Below are positions 44,984 to 54,568 of a stretch of 64,000 nt of DNA, piece by piece; within the stretch, counting starts at the first letter, position 1; each line of letters starts with the position of its first letter. This DNA comes from MH13 sp042140245 (GTDB lineage Bacteria > Pseudomonadota > Alphaproteobacteria > Rhizobiales > MH13). The stretch is taken from contig NZ_CP159483.1 in NCBI RefSeq assembly GCF_042140245.1, positions 3,224,001-3,288,000 on the forward strand, given 5' to 3'. The notes beneath the pieces are model-generated. The model had not been told where the DNA came from, searched no databases, and saw only the letters and a program-made list of their open reading frames with translations. The translations under genes and the position numbers were made by a program.

Positions 44984-45311
44984 TGAATCCTCATGTTGGG
45001 TAAAGCTCGGTGCCCGGTCGGACACGCTGTGTTGCATCTTGAGGTGGCCCATGACGCACGTTTTGGCAAGCGTTGCACAAAAGGTTTGCCGCATTTGTTT
45101 GCTCAACCGAACAAGGTGGCTGGGCATGACGGACGATCTTGTTTACAAAGACTTAACCCACTTTATTGGTCGAACTTTAGCCATTGTGAGTGGCAATGAA
45201 GATTGGGGATTTTTGAGGTCACCGCGCCAAACGGCCCGGTGGTCGCGCGCGTAGCTGTGGACCAGTGATAGGTCGGCGTCTTTGAGCTATGGCGCAGGGA
45301 GTGAACAACGC
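44984..45311. other. Divergent intergenic region, pepA / lptF
   Basis: About 328 bases which must hold the promoters of the pepA-holC operon and the lptFGD operon. A weak TTGTTT-N17-TTTATT pair lies near 45140-45170 on the plus strand, not strong enough to call. No conserved RNA or small gene was recognised. Confidence 0.35.
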
Positions 45312-46490
45312 TTGAAGTTCAATCGCGTCAGCTTGTTTGATCGCTACCTGTTTCGTCAGGTGGTGCTGACCTTCGTCGGCATGCTCATCGCGATCACCGC
45401 GGTGATTGTATGCGTCGTTGCCCTTCAAGAGTTGGATGTTGTAACCAATCAGGGCGCAGCGCTTGCAACCTTTGCGTTGCTGACAATCCTCAACCTTCCA
45501 CAAATGCTCAGTGTAGTCGCCCCTATTGCGCTGTTCTTGGCGCTTCTCATGACATTGAACCGTCTGAGCGCTGAAAGCGAAATCGTGGTGATGAACGCTT
45601 CGGGCGGCAGTCCTATCAGCCTGCTAAGACCCGTGATGGCCGGTGCGTTGGTGGTGAGCTTGCTGGTCGCGGTTTTAGGCCATCTGGTCGCCCCGCCTGC
45701 GCAAAAGGCTTGGCGTTTCATGATCAGCGATGTGCGCGCTGATCTGCTGGCAACTGTTGTTCGTGAAGGTGCTTTTTCATCAATCCAAGACGGTCTTACC
45801 TTCCATATGCGCGCGCGCGAGCCAGGTGGCGTACTGACCGACATCATGATTGCCGATACCCGTGATTTTCCTCAGGAGGTGATTTATTTCGCTCAGCGTG
45901 GAACCATTGTGCGCGGTGAACAAGGCGCGTTCTTGTCGGTCGAAGATGGCGTTATTCAAAACAGATCAGAGTCAAACTCAGGCCGGGTCAACACCGCCTA
46001 TCTCTACTTCGACAGTTACTCCATCGACCTAAGTTTTGCCGATCGCTCGTCTGACCCTGGCTACTTTAAACCTTCTGAGCAATCGACCGCCTATCTTCTC
46101 AATCCCGATCCGGACGACCCTATCTTGCTCAGTCAGCGTGGGCGTTTTGTGACGGAGTTGCACAACCGAATGGCCTTGCCGATCTACCCGCTGGCTTTTG
46201 CGATGATCATCGCGCTTGCTCTTGGCACTCCTCATTCGGGGCGCGCTGGTCGCGCTAAACGGGTTTTGGCGGCAATTGCTGGTGGGGTCATTCTGCTGGG
46301 CTCGCAGTTCGGCGCATCGGGATTGATTTCAGCTGCGCCGGTTATGTGGCCATTGCTTTATATAATTCCAATTTTGGTACTGATCGTTGGGTGGCTGATA
46401 TTGTCCCAACGCGTTGATTTCAAAGAACTTGTCTTTGATAGATTCCGTCGCTCAAAGAAGCGTACAACCCTACCTCAAGCGGCGGAGTAG
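45312..46490 (+). CDS. lptF: LPS export permease LptF
   Basis: A 392-residue inner-membrane permease of the LptB2FG ABC transporter that extracts lipopolysaccharide from the inner membrane. It starts with a conserved LFDRYLFRQVVLTF helix; there are six transmembrane helices with a periplasmic beta-jellyroll between TM3 and TM4. The coupling-helix region LSAESEIVVMNASGGSP is typical. The start is a TTG with AGGGAG 10 bases upstream; another TTG at 45282 is open. lptG follows at once, then lptD. LptF and LptG are paralogues. Confidence 0.93.
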   Translation: MKFNRVSLFDRYLFRQVVLTFVGMLIAITAVIVCVVALQELDVVTNQGAALATFALLTILNLPQMLSVVAPIALFLALLMTLNRLSAESEIVVMNASGGSPISLLRPVMAGALVVSLLVAVLGHLVAPPAQKAWRFMISDVRADLLATVVREGAFSSIQDGLTFHMRAREPGGVLTDIMIADTRDFPQEVIYFAQRGTIVRGEQGAFLSVEDGVIQNRSESNSGRVNTAYLYFDSYSIDLSFADRSSDPGYFKPSEQSTAYLLNPDPDDPILLSQRGRFVTELHNRMALPIYPLAFAMIIALALGTPHSGRAGRAKRVLAAIAGGVILLGSQFGASGLISAAPVMWPLLYIIPILVLIVGWLILSQRVDFKELVFDRFRRSKKRTTLPQAAE

Positions 46491-46493
46491 ACT

Positions 46494-47582
46494 ATGCGGT
46501 TGTCAGCATCCCTCAACCGCTACCTCGCCTTGGTGTTCGTTAGACATGTGGGCTTTGTTTTTCTCGGCGCTTTCGCGTTGATGTTCATGGTCGACATCAT
46601 GGAGCTCTCGCGCCGTGGCGGCGACTTGGACGTTCCAATAACCGCGATTGTTGCCATTTCGGCCATGCGCTTGCCTGCACTTGCTGAACAGCTTGTACCT
46701 TTCGCCGTGCTCATTGGTGCGCTGATGACGTTGGTGGCACTCTCGCGTCGCTCTGAACTCATCATCGCGCGCGCATCGGGACTTTCAGCGTGGCAATTCT
46801 TGGTGCCGTTGATCGTCGTTGCAGCTCTGGTAGGGGTCACCGCATCCTTGGTTTACAATCCGTTGTCGGCCACGATGAAGGTGCGCTCCGATGCCATTTT
46901 GACCGAACGCTTTGCGGGCAGCACAACCAACGTTGATCCTGACCGTGAGGTCTGGTTCCGGCAATCCACTGGCGACATCATGACACTGGTGCGTGCAGCG
47001 TCTGCAACCGACGACGGCCAAACGCTCAACCAAGTCAGCGCTATGTTGTTCGATGAGAACGGCGACTTCAACCAGCGGGTCGATGCCGACCGTGCTGCAC
47101 TTCGTGACGGCGCCTGGCACATGGAAAACGTTACCATGACCGACACGCAAGGGGAATCGCAAGACGTTGATGTTTTCCGACTTGCTACGCCTCTAACGGC
47201 CGATGATGTCCTGGGACGGTTCACTCCAGCGACGTCTGTGCCAATTTGGAGCCTTCCAAGCCTTGCAAATAAGGCACAGCAGGCTGGCATCGCGTCTGAT
47301 CGCTATAGATTCCAGTTTCAGGCCTTGCTCGCGCGGCCCATGCTGCTTATGGCCATGGTGTTGGTAGCTGCAACGGTGTCTTTGCGGTTCTCTCGCCATG
47401 GGGGAACAACAAAACTCGTGGTGGCTGGGTTGAGCGCTGGATTTGTTGTGTTTGTGGTCAATGAAATTGCAGGCGACCTGGGTGGAGCAGGATTGGTCAG
47501 TCCAATCCTTGCCGCATGGGTGCCGCCGATCGCAGCTGGCCTGTTTGGCATCACTGCCTTGCTTCATCTAGAGGACGGGTGA
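46494..47582 (+). CDS. lptG: LPS export permease LptG
   Basis: A 362-residue partner of LptF in the LptB2FG transporter. It has six transmembrane helices around a jellyroll domain, and the coupling-helix region LSRRSELIIARASGLS. The ATG at 46494 has GGAG 6 bases upstream, 3 bases after the lptF stop. The stop overlaps a GTG used as the start of lptD (GTGA), a sign of coupled translation. Confidence 0.93.
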   Translation: MRLSASLNRYLALVFVRHVGFVFLGAFALMFMVDIMELSRRGGDLDVPITAIVAISAMRLPALAEQLVPFAVLIGALMTLVALSRRSELIIARASGLSAWQFLVPLIVVAALVGVTASLVYNPLSATMKVRSDAILTERFAGSTTNVDPDREVWFRQSTGDIMTLVRAASATDDGQTLNQVSAMLFDENGDFNQRVDADRAALRDGAWHMENVTMTDTQGESQDVDVFRLATPLTADDVLGRFTPATSVPIWSLPSLANKAQQAGIASDRYRFQFQALLARPMLLMAMVLVAATVSLRFSRHGGTTKLVVAGLSAGFVVFVVNEIAGDLGGAGLVSPILAAWVPPIAAGLFGITALLHLEDG

Positions 47583-49972
47583 GCTTGGCGCGTGTGATGG
47601 GTTTCTCTTTGGCTACCAGACTGCGTCAGGGCACCATGCTCTCTCTGGCAAGTGCTCTTGCGATGACCAGCATCAGTGCAGGTTTTGCAATAAGCACGAG
47701 CAGTACGGCTCAAGCACAAAATACACCCGGCTTCATCCAACCGAATGCCGACGCACAGATGTTTCTGGAAGCTGATGAGCTTCTCTACAATGAAGGCCAA
47801 AATTCGGTCACTGCGCTTGGCACGGTCACCATCTTTTATGATGGTTACACAGTGGAAGCTGATGAAGTGATTTACAACCGCACCGAGGGGCGGGTTCTGG
47901 CGCGCGGTAACGTGGTCCTCGTTGAACCCAGTGGCACTGTCTTGCGCGCAACATCGGCTGATCTGAGCGATACACTTGCCGATGGCTTCGTGGACGCTTT
48001 GAGTGTTGAAACACCAGAGCGTGGTTTCTTCACCGCGCGCAATGCGACACGCAGCGAAGGCTCAGTGACGGAGTTTGACGAGGGCAGCTACACGGCTTGT
48101 GAAGCCTGCCCAGAAGGCTCAGGCAGTCCGCTGGCTTGGCAATTTCACGCTGACACCATCACTTATGATGAAGCTGAGCAAATGGTGTACTATGAGAACG
48201 TCCGTTTGGACTTTTTCGGCATCCCCATCGTCTGGCTGCCCTTCTTTGCGCACACCGACCCAACTGTTGAGCGCAAAAGCGGCTTTTTGCGGCCAGACTA
48301 CGTGCATGATAGTCGCCTCGGCTTTGGGATTTCGACGCCCTACTATTTTGCGCTGGACCCGAGCTATGACCTCACTCTGACACCCACCACATACACTGGC
48401 CAAGGAGTTCATCTCGAAGCCGAATGGCGGCAACGCCTGGAGAATGGCGGCTACAGCATTCGAGCCTCAGGAATACGCCAGTTCGATAGAGATCAATTCG
48501 ATGATCAGCCCGGCGATCAAGATTGGCGTGGCGGCGTGGCGACCAACGGAGCGTTTAGCTTGAATGACCGGTGGGACTTTGGCTGGAACCTTTATTGGCA
48601 GTCTGATCGCCGTTATTTCCGCGACTATAACATTGAGACGCAAGGCGCGAGTCAGGTTGTTTCCGACATCTATCTGACTGGCCTGCATGATCGCAGCTAT
48701 TTTGATGCCCGCGTTGAGCGCATCCAAGTGGCAACGATCAGCGAGGGCGACCAGAATCAACCTTGGACGCTGCCTGTGGTCGATTATGATCGGCGCTTCA
48801 CGCCAGATCATATTGGCGGCGAACTGCAAGTTTTGGCCAACTTGACGACCACAGTCCGCGAAGATGTCTATTTTGAAGACAATCAAACCGTCGGTGGCGT
48901 GAACAATGTCGACATCTACGAAGGCCTAGACGGTCAAATGAGTCGGGCAAGCCTGGATGTGTCATGGCGTCGTGAGTTCATTGGTCCGCTTGGACAAGTG
49001 CTCACGCCACAAGTTGGCTTCCGCGGCGATGTTATCGGCTACAATCTAGGCAACGATTCCAATGTGGTTTTTGCCGATGGTGAAAACTCTTTCGCTCGCG
49101 GCATGGCATCGGCTGGCCTCGAATGGCGCTGGCCTTTCCTCATCACCGCGCCGGGTAGCAGCCATGTTGTTGAACCTGTCGCGCAGCTCATCGTGCGTCC
49201 TGACGCCAGCCATTTGGGTGAAGTGCCAATCGAAGACTCGCAGAGCCTGGTCTTCGACGCATCCAATCTCTTCGATTGGGACAAGTACTCCGGCTATGAT
49301 CAGCTTGAAGGGGGCACCCGTGCCAATGTTGGTGTCCGGTACTCTGGGACCTTTGATAGCGGTCTTTCGCTTAGCGCAGTTGTCGGACAGTCGTTCCACC
49401 TGGCCGGGGAGAACCCTTATGCCTGGTCACAGACCGGCACAAACATCCTGACACCCAATGGAGCTGACAGCGGGCTTGAGACAGACCAGTCTGACTATGT
49501 GGCGATGTTGACCGGGCGATTGCAGAACAGCCTGTCCCTAACTGCATCAGGTCGTTTTGATGAAGATAACTTCGATCTTGAGCGCGGCGAACTCATAGCG
49601 TCCGCATCTCATGGACGCGTTGGCGGTTCGGCCACTTACGCCTATCTCGCGGCACAGCCCAATCGCGGCATCAATGAAGACCAACATCAGATTTCTGGGA
49701 CGGCTTCGCTACAGGTCAACAGCAGTTGGCGCGTGGCAGGTAGCTTCCAGTATGATCTGGAGGATAGCAATGTTCTCGGCTATGGCGCTGGCATCCAATA
49801 TGTTTGCGATTGTTTTGGTTTTGGTTTGAGCTACACGCACACCTCGCCAGATGGCAACGACGGTGTGACCGACAACCGTGTTATGCTCAATGTCTCATTG
49901 CGCACGATCGGTGGCGTCGAAACCCAAGTTCTGAACAACGATCAATTCAATGACGTGTTTGGAACGGAATAG
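47579..49972 (+). CDS. lptD: LPS assembly outer-membrane protein LptD
   Basis: A 797-residue outer-membrane beta-barrel that inserts LPS into the outer leaflet. It has a signal peptide (to about TSSTAQAQ), an N-terminal OstA-type jellyroll (FLEADELLYNEGQNSVTALG ... VEADEVIYNRTEGRVLARGNV), then the long barrel. Two cysteine pairs, TACEAC near residue 180 and YVCDC near the C-terminus, correspond to those forming the structural disulfides in E. coli LptD. The start is a GTG at 47579 overlapping lptG, with GAGGA just upstream; an ATG at 47597 is possible. lptE is not in the window. Confidence 0.95.
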   Translation: MSLARVMGFSLATRLRQGTMLSLASALAMTSISAGFAISTSSTAQAQNTPGFIQPNADAQMFLEADELLYNEGQNSVTALGTVTIFYDGYTVEADEVIYNRTEGRVLARGNVVLVEPSGTVLRATSADLSDTLADGFVDALSVETPERGFFTARNATRSEGSVTEFDEGSYTACEACPEGSGSPLAWQFHADTITYDEAEQMVYYENVRLDFFGIPIVWLPFFAHTDPTVERKSGFLRPDYVHDSRLGFGISTPYYFALDPSYDLTLTPTTYTGQGVHLEAEWRQRLENGGYSIRASGIRQFDRDQFDDQPGDQDWRGGVATNGAFSLNDRWDFGWNLYWQSDRRYFRDYNIETQGASQVVSDIYLTGLHDRSYFDARVERIQVATISEGDQNQPWTLPVVDYDRRFTPDHIGGELQVLANLTTTVREDVYFEDNQTVGGVNNVDIYEGLDGQMSRASLDVSWRREFIGPLGQVLTPQVGFRGDVIGYNLGNDSNVVFADGENSFARGMASAGLEWRWPFLITAPGSSHVVEPVAQLIVRPDASHLGEVPIEDSQSLVFDASNLFDWDKYSGYDQLEGGTRANVGVRYSGTFDSGLSLSAVVGQSFHLAGENPYAWSQTGTNILTPNGADSGLETDQSDYVAMLTGRLQNSLSLTASGRFDEDNFDLERGELIASASHGRVGGSATYAYLAAQPNRGINEDQHQISGTASLQVNSSWRVAGSFQYDLEDSNVLGYGAGIQYVCDCFGFGLSYTHTSPDGNDGVTDNRVMLNVSLRTIGGVETQVLNNDQFNDVFGTE

Positions 49973-50098
49973 AGCCTAACGGGCTGAATTTTGGCGCATT
50001 TGGCAAGCACAGGCACTGTGAAACTCAGTCTGTCACCATAGCAAGAACAATGGTGGGCGCACTGAAACAGTCCGCGTTTGAATACAAAGGGTAGCGAT

Positions 50099-51094
50099 AT
50101 GATGGGTGCAGCAACCAATGGTCAGGCGTGTCGAAGAGGCAGTGGCAAACTACGTGCGATTGTTCTTGGCAGTGCTTTGTTGTTGGCTTCTGCGATCACT
50201 TTGCCGCCACTGACGTCACCTGCCGTCGCCCAATCAGTTTACACAGCGGTACTCGTCAATGATGTGCCGATCAGCAACTATGACATCAGTGCACGATCAG
50301 CCTTGCTGCGTTTGCAAGGTGCATCGAGTTCCCAAGCGGCTTCTCGCGCTGAAGATGAACTCATCGACGAAGCATTACAGCGGGCCGAAGCGCGACGTCT
50401 TGGCATCTCCGTCACGCAAGCTGAGTTGGATCAAGCGCTACAAACCATCGCATCACGCAGTGGGCTGAGTGTTTCCCAACTTGGCCAAGCCCTTGGCCAG
50501 CGCGGCGTTGACCTTGCAACCTTGCGTGACAGTATCGAGGCTCAGATTCTTTGGGATCAAGTGATTCGCGCGCGGTTTCAAGCGACCGTGCGTGTTGACG
50601 AGCAAGATGTTTTGGCAGCCCTGGACAGTCGGTCCAGTGATGAGGGCGGATCTGAGTTGACAACAACCGAGTACACGCTGCGTGAAGTTGTCTTCATTGT
50701 CCCGGAAGGGTCTGGCGCCAACACGCGCGAACAGAGACGCCGCGAGGCAACGGCCTTTCGCTCGCGTTTTGAATCCTGTGCTGCTGGTATCTCCGCTGCC
50801 CGCCAGCTGAATGGTGTCGTCGTCCAAGCAGAGTCACGACGCTTCTCTTCTGACCTTTCGCCCGAGCTTGATGAAATGTTGCAAGAGACGCCGGTGGGAC
50901 GTCTAACACCGCCTGAAGACGATACCGAAGGTGTGGTGATGTTCGCCGTCTGCAATAAGCGTGATGTGCGTTCTGACGCCGAAGCGCGCCGCGATGTGGA
51001 AAGCGAACTGCGCAACGAAGAAGGCCGCTTGCTGTCACGCGGCTATCTGCGTGATCTGCGGGCATCGGCAACAATCCTTCGCCCCAACAACTGA
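50099..51094 (+). CDS. SurA-like periplasmic chaperone
   Basis: A 331-residue exported protein: signal peptide (about residues 15-45, ending PAVAQS), a SurA N-terminal chaperone domain (YTAVLVNDVPISNYDISARSALLRL, then SVTQAELDQALQTIASRSGLS), and a C-terminal parvulin-like part (TTTEYTLREVVFIVPEG ... VGRLTPPEDDTEGVVMFAVCNKR). Only one parvulin-like domain is seen; E. coli SurA has two. Two cysteines in that part might pair. The start at 50099 has AAAGGG 8 bases upstream. It follows lptD, its likely client. Confidence 0.88.
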   Translation: MMGAATNGQACRRGSGKLRAIVLGSALLLASAITLPPLTSPAVAQSVYTAVLVNDVPISNYDISARSALLRLQGASSSQAASRAEDELIDEALQRAEARRLGISVTQAELDQALQTIASRSGLSVSQLGQALGQRGVDLATLRDSIEAQILWDQVIRARFQATVRVDEQDVLAALDSRSSDEGGSELTTTEYTLREVVFIVPEGSGANTREQRRREATAFRSRFESCAAGISAARQLNGVVVQAESRRFSSDLSPELDEMLQETPVGRLTPPEDDTEGVVMFAVCNKRDVRSDAEARRDVESELRNEEGRLLSRGYLRDLRASATILRPNN

Positions 51095-51103
51095 TCATCC
51101 CTA

Positions 51104-52141
51104 ATGCCAGTCTTGCCTTCTGACGGCCGCCCACTTGCTGTTTCTATGGGTGAACCAGCAGGTGTCGGGCCCGACATAATTCTGCAAGCCTTTCAAAGGC
51201 TACAAGACGAAGGACATGCGACCCACCTCGTCGTCTTCGGTGATCCAGAATTGCTTCGAAGCCGCGCAAGACGCATGGATTGTGGGGTCGAGATCAACGC
51301 ACTCATTTCCATGGCCGACAATGAACTCCAGAAGCTGAATGCTTTGAACGTTGTTGAGGTTGGACGCGTGTCGGACACGCCAGGTGCATTGGATCCCAGC
51401 ACTGGTGCGTTCACGGTAGCGGCTTTGCGCAGCGCTCTGGAAGCGGTCAAGGCGGGGATGTGCGCTGGTGTGGTCACGGCACCCATTCACAAAGCCAATC
51501 TTTACACCACCGGTTTTGGCTTTCCAGGCCATACCGAGTTTCTGGAAGCGTTCGCGCACGAGCATTGGCCTGAAAGCAACCCCATGGCTGTGATGATGTT
51601 GGCAGGGCCGGAGCTGCGTACCGTGCCTGTAACTGTGCACATACCGTTGCACGAGGTTGCCCCTTCGCTCACCACGCAACGTATCGTGGATGTGGGCGTC
51701 GCCACCGCGCACGATCTGAAGCTGCGCTTTATGATCGCCAACCCTCGCCTTGCAATAGCTGGGCTCAACCCCCATGCTGGCGAGGATGGGACGCTGGGCC
51801 GTGAGGATGATGCTGTGATTGCGCCCGCAGTGGCCGCTCTGCGCCAGGAGGGAATCGACGCCAACGGCCCCCTACCCGCTGACACCATGTTTCATGCTGA
51901 GGCCCGCCAAACCTTTGATGCAGCGCTCTGCATGTATCATGACCAAGCATTGATCCCGGTGAAGGCATTGGACTTCCATAACACCGTCAATGTAACGCTT
52001 GGCTTGCCGTTCATACGCACATCGCCTGACCACGGAACGGCTCTATCATTGGCTGGAACTGGCAAAGCATCGCCCGCAAGCATGATCGCAGCCATCAGGC
52101 TTGCCGAGCAGATGGTCCAACGCTCAAGGCTGGCCGCGTGA
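51104..52141 (+). CDS. pdxA: 4-hydroxythreonine-4-phosphate dehydrogenase
   Basis: A 345-residue enzyme of pyridoxal phosphate synthesis, oxidising 4-phosphohydroxy-threonine. Motifs: SMGEPAGVGPDI at the start, VTAPIHKANL, GHTEFLEAF, and the metal ligands in ALCMYHDQALIPVK; SPDHGTALSLAGTGKA near the end. It begins 9 bases after the surA-like gene. The position between surA and rsmA is conserved in many proteobacteria. Confidence 0.95.
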   Translation: MPVLPSDGRPLAVSMGEPAGVGPDIILQAFQRLQDEGHATHLVVFGDPELLRSRARRMDCGVEINALISMADNELQKLNALNVVEVGRVSDTPGALDPSTGAFTVAALRSALEAVKAGMCAGVVTAPIHKANLYTTGFGFPGHTEFLEAFAHEHWPESNPMAVMMLAGPELRTVPVTVHIPLHEVAPSLTTQRIVDVGVATAHDLKLRFMIANPRLAIAGLNPHAGEDGTLGREDDAVIAPAVAALRQEGIDANGPLPADTMFHAEARQTFDAALCMYHDQALIPVKALDFHNTVNVTLGLPFIRTSPDHGTALSLAGTGKASPASMIAAIRLAEQMVQRSRLAA

Positions 52142-53013
52142 ATTTGGACATACTGCCCAGCGTCCGCGCTGAGGTGGAAAGCTTAGGGCCTGGTGGATCA
52201 CGTCTTGGGGCGAAAAAGTCCCTCGGGCAAAACTTTCTGTTCGACCTCAACCTCACTCGCAAGATCGCACGGTCTGGTTTTCCGCTAAGCGAGGGCACAG
52301 TTGTCGAGGTGGGGCCAGGCCCTGGCGGACTAACGCGCGCGCTGCTTATCGAAGGCGCAAGACGTGTTGTGGCCATTGAGCGCGATGAACGCTTTCGCCC
52401 GATCCTTGATCGGCTGACAGAGGCCAGTGAAGGCCGCCTTAGCGTCATCTATGGTGATGCCACCAAGGTCGACATCGCACAGCATGTCGTAGCAACTGAT
52501 GCCCCCGCGCAGATCATTGCCAACTTGCCCTACAATGTTGGCACACCTTTGCTGGTTGGTTGGTTGCTGAGCGAACCCTGGCCGCCTTGGTTTGCCGGAC
52601 TAACACTGATGTTCCAGCGCGAGGTCGGTCAACGCATTGTCGCGCAGGAAGGCGACAAACACTATGGCAGGCTGGCCGTTCTGGCCGGTTGGCGATGCCA
52701 AACACACTTGATGTTTGACGTGCCGCCATCGGCGTTTGTGCCACCGCCCAAGGTCACATCGAGCGTGGTCCACTTGCGCCCACGCTCCAATCCGCTGCCT
52801 TGCCAGGGAAAAGATCTGGAAAAAGTAGCTGCGGCCGCCTTCGGCCAGAGGCGCAAGATGGTGCGACAGTCGTTGAAAAGCTTGGGGCTTGGCCAAGATG
52901 GTTTGGCTGACCTTATGAAGCGCGCTGGCCTTGAGGGCACTGAACGGGCGGAGGCGCTGCCCATCGCAACGTTCGCGGCGCTGGCTCAGACCTACCGTGA
53001 TCTAGTCAGCTGA
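52138..53013 (+). CDS. rsmA: 16S rRNA (adenine1518-N6/adenine1519-N6)-dimethyltransferase
   Basis: A 291-residue SAM-dependent methyltransferase (KsgA) that dimethylates two adjacent adenines near the 3' end of 16S rRNA. Motifs: KKSLGQNFLFD, VVEVGPGPGGLTRALL for SAM, and the catalytic IIANLPYNV. The start is a GTG at 52138, overlapping the pdxA stop. The 3' end overlaps gmk, on the other strand, by 12 bases. The order lptD-surA-pdxA-rsmA is standard. Confidence 0.95.
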   Translation: MNLDILPSVRAEVESLGPGGSRLGAKKSLGQNFLFDLNLTRKIARSGFPLSEGTVVEVGPGPGGLTRALLIEGARRVVAIERDERFRPILDRLTEASEGRLSVIYGDATKVDIAQHVVATDAPAQIIANLPYNVGTPLLVGWLLSEPWPPWFAGLTLMFQREVGQRIVAQEGDKHYGRLAVLAGWRCQTHLMFDVPPSAFVPPPKVTSSVVHLRPRSNPLPCQGKDLEKVAAAAFGQRRKMVRQSLKSLGLGQDGLADLMKRAGLEGTERAEALPIATFAALAQTYRDLVS

Positions 53014-53634
53014 GATCAGCTCGCCCACAAAGTCTTCAAGCCCTGGCTGACGATCACGACGAACGGTTTCAGCCACATAGATCGCGCGAAGCTGCTCATA
53101 GGCTTCACCCAGATCAGTGTTGGTGATGACATAGTCATAGTCGCGCCAATGGGTCATCTCATCACGAGCGTTTTCCAGACGCTTCTCGATCACATCGGGC
53201 TTATCCTCGGCTCGACGTATGATGCGTGAACGCAGCTCGTCAAAGCTTGGCGGAAGCACAAAAACAGTCACCGTATCTTCGGGCATCGCAGCACGCACCT
53301 GTTCGGTTCCCTGCCAATCGATATCGAAGAGCATAATGTGGCCCTGGCTTAGTGCCCGCTCGACTGGTTCGCGCGGCGTCCCGTAGAAGTTGCCATGCAC
53401 CTCGGCCCATTCAAGCAACGCTCCTTGATCACGGCGTTGTAAGAAAGAGACTTCGTCGATGAAATGATAGTGCGTGCCGTCGATTTCTGAGGGACGCCTT
53501 TGGCGCGTGGTCACGGAGACAGAAAGCTTGGGCGTTGGCAGCCCGTCATCTTGGAGCAGTTGTCGGGCAAGGGTCGATTTGCCAGCACCGGAGGGCGAAG
53601 AAAGAACCAGGATGTATCCGCGCTTACTGCTCAT
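53002..53634 (-). CDS. gmk: Guanylate kinase
   Basis: A 210-residue enzyme converting GMP to GDP. The P-loop is LSSPSGAGKST, then SVTTRQRRPSEIDGTHYHFIDE, the GMP-binding region, and FDIDWQGTEQVR. Length and start (MSSKRGYILVLS) are normal. It lies 30 bases after the yicC gene on the same strand, as in many alphaproteobacteria. Confidence 0.95.
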   Translation of the reverse strand: MSSKRGYILVLSSPSGAGKSTLARQLLQDDGLPTPKLSVSVTTRQRRPSEIDGTHYHFIDEVSFLQRRDQGALLEWAEVHGNFYGTPREPVERALSQGHIMLFDIDWQGTEQVRAAMPEDTVTVFVLPPSFDELRSRIIRRAEDKPDVIEKRLENARDEMTHWRDYDYVITNTDLGEAYEQLRAIYVAETVRRDRQPGLEDFVGELISAD

Positions 53635-53664
53635 AATTGCCTCTCACCAAGGTCTACCGGCCGA

Positions 53665-54558
53665 CTATTCGACGTTTTGAACTTGCTCTTTGACCTGATC
53701 GATCAGCGCTTTTAGCGCGAGCCCGTGTTGTGTCACGGTGATCGAAGAAGCCTTCGAACAGATTGTATTGGCTTCGCGGTTAAACTCCTGTGCAAGAAAA
53801 TCAAGCTTACGGCCAACCGGTTCACTGGCCTGGAGTAAGGTGCGTGCGGCGTCAATATGAGCGCGCAGTCGAGCGAGCTCCTCCTCAATGTCCGCCTTGG
53901 ACGCCAGCACCGCAGCCTCTTGATGCAAACGCTGCTCGTCAAACTGACTGGCGTCTTCAAGCAAACGCTCCACCTGCGACTTGAGCCGCGCCATTAAATG
54001 CTCGCCACGCGCATCTGGATGGTCGGCAAGGGCCTGGGTCTCACGTTCGATATCGGTAACGAGTCCTTGCAGAACGGCAAGCATTGCCTCGCCTTCGGCA
54101 GCTCGCGCTTTGCCAAGCTCCTCAGCGCATGTTTTTGCACAGGCCAACAACGCTGCATCGAGCGCTTGGCTTGCCTCTTCGCTGGTATCGGCAGCCGCTG
54201 GGTCCACCATCTCAACCACACCGGGCAAGGCCAAGAGATCTGATAAAGTGGGTGTGGGGTCACCCCACGCAGATGCGCGTTCGGTCAGCGTGGCTCGCAA
54301 GCTTTCCAGCGTCTCACCATTGATGCGCGGCTGGCGTTCGCTATCGCGCTGCAGCGACAGACTTATATTGGCGTTGCCGCGGCGAATGACACCCTGGAAC
54401 AAAGCTCGGACTGGCTTGTCCAGGTGATCAAAACCTGAAGGGAGACGAAGCTTGATGTCACTGGAGCGCCCGTTGACACAACGGGCCTCAATCTGGATCG
54501 AGAGCGATGCGTGAGTGGCTTCGGCACGAGCAAAGCCGGTCATGGAGTTGAGAGGCAT
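53665..54558 (-). CDS. YicC-family endoribonuclease-like protein
   Basis: A 297-residue protein of the YicC/YloC family. It starts MPLNSMTGFARAE, the hallmark of the family, with RCVNGRSSDIKLRLPSGFDHL and, at the C-terminus, GRKLDFLAQEFNREANTICSKA. E. coli YicC has been reported as an endoribonuclease acting on small RNA. The start at 54558 gives the usual N-terminus; a longer open frame upstream overlaps mltG and is not used. It lies 10 bases after mltG and 30 before gmk. Confidence 0.92.
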   Translation of the reverse strand: MPLNSMTGFARAEATHASLSIQIEARCVNGRSSDIKLRLPSGFDHLDKPVRALFQGVIRRGNANISLSLQRDSERQPRINGETLESLRATLTERASAWGDPTPTLSDLLALPGVVEMVDPAAADTSEEASQALDAALLACAKTCAEELGKARAAEGEAMLAVLQGLVTDIERETQALADHPDARGEHLMARLKSQVERLLEDASQFDEQRLHQEAAVLASKADIEEELARLRAHIDAARTLLQASEPVGRKLDFLAQEFNREANTICSKASSITVTQHGLALKALIDQVKEQVQNVE

Positions 54559-54568
54559 TGGTTTGGCT

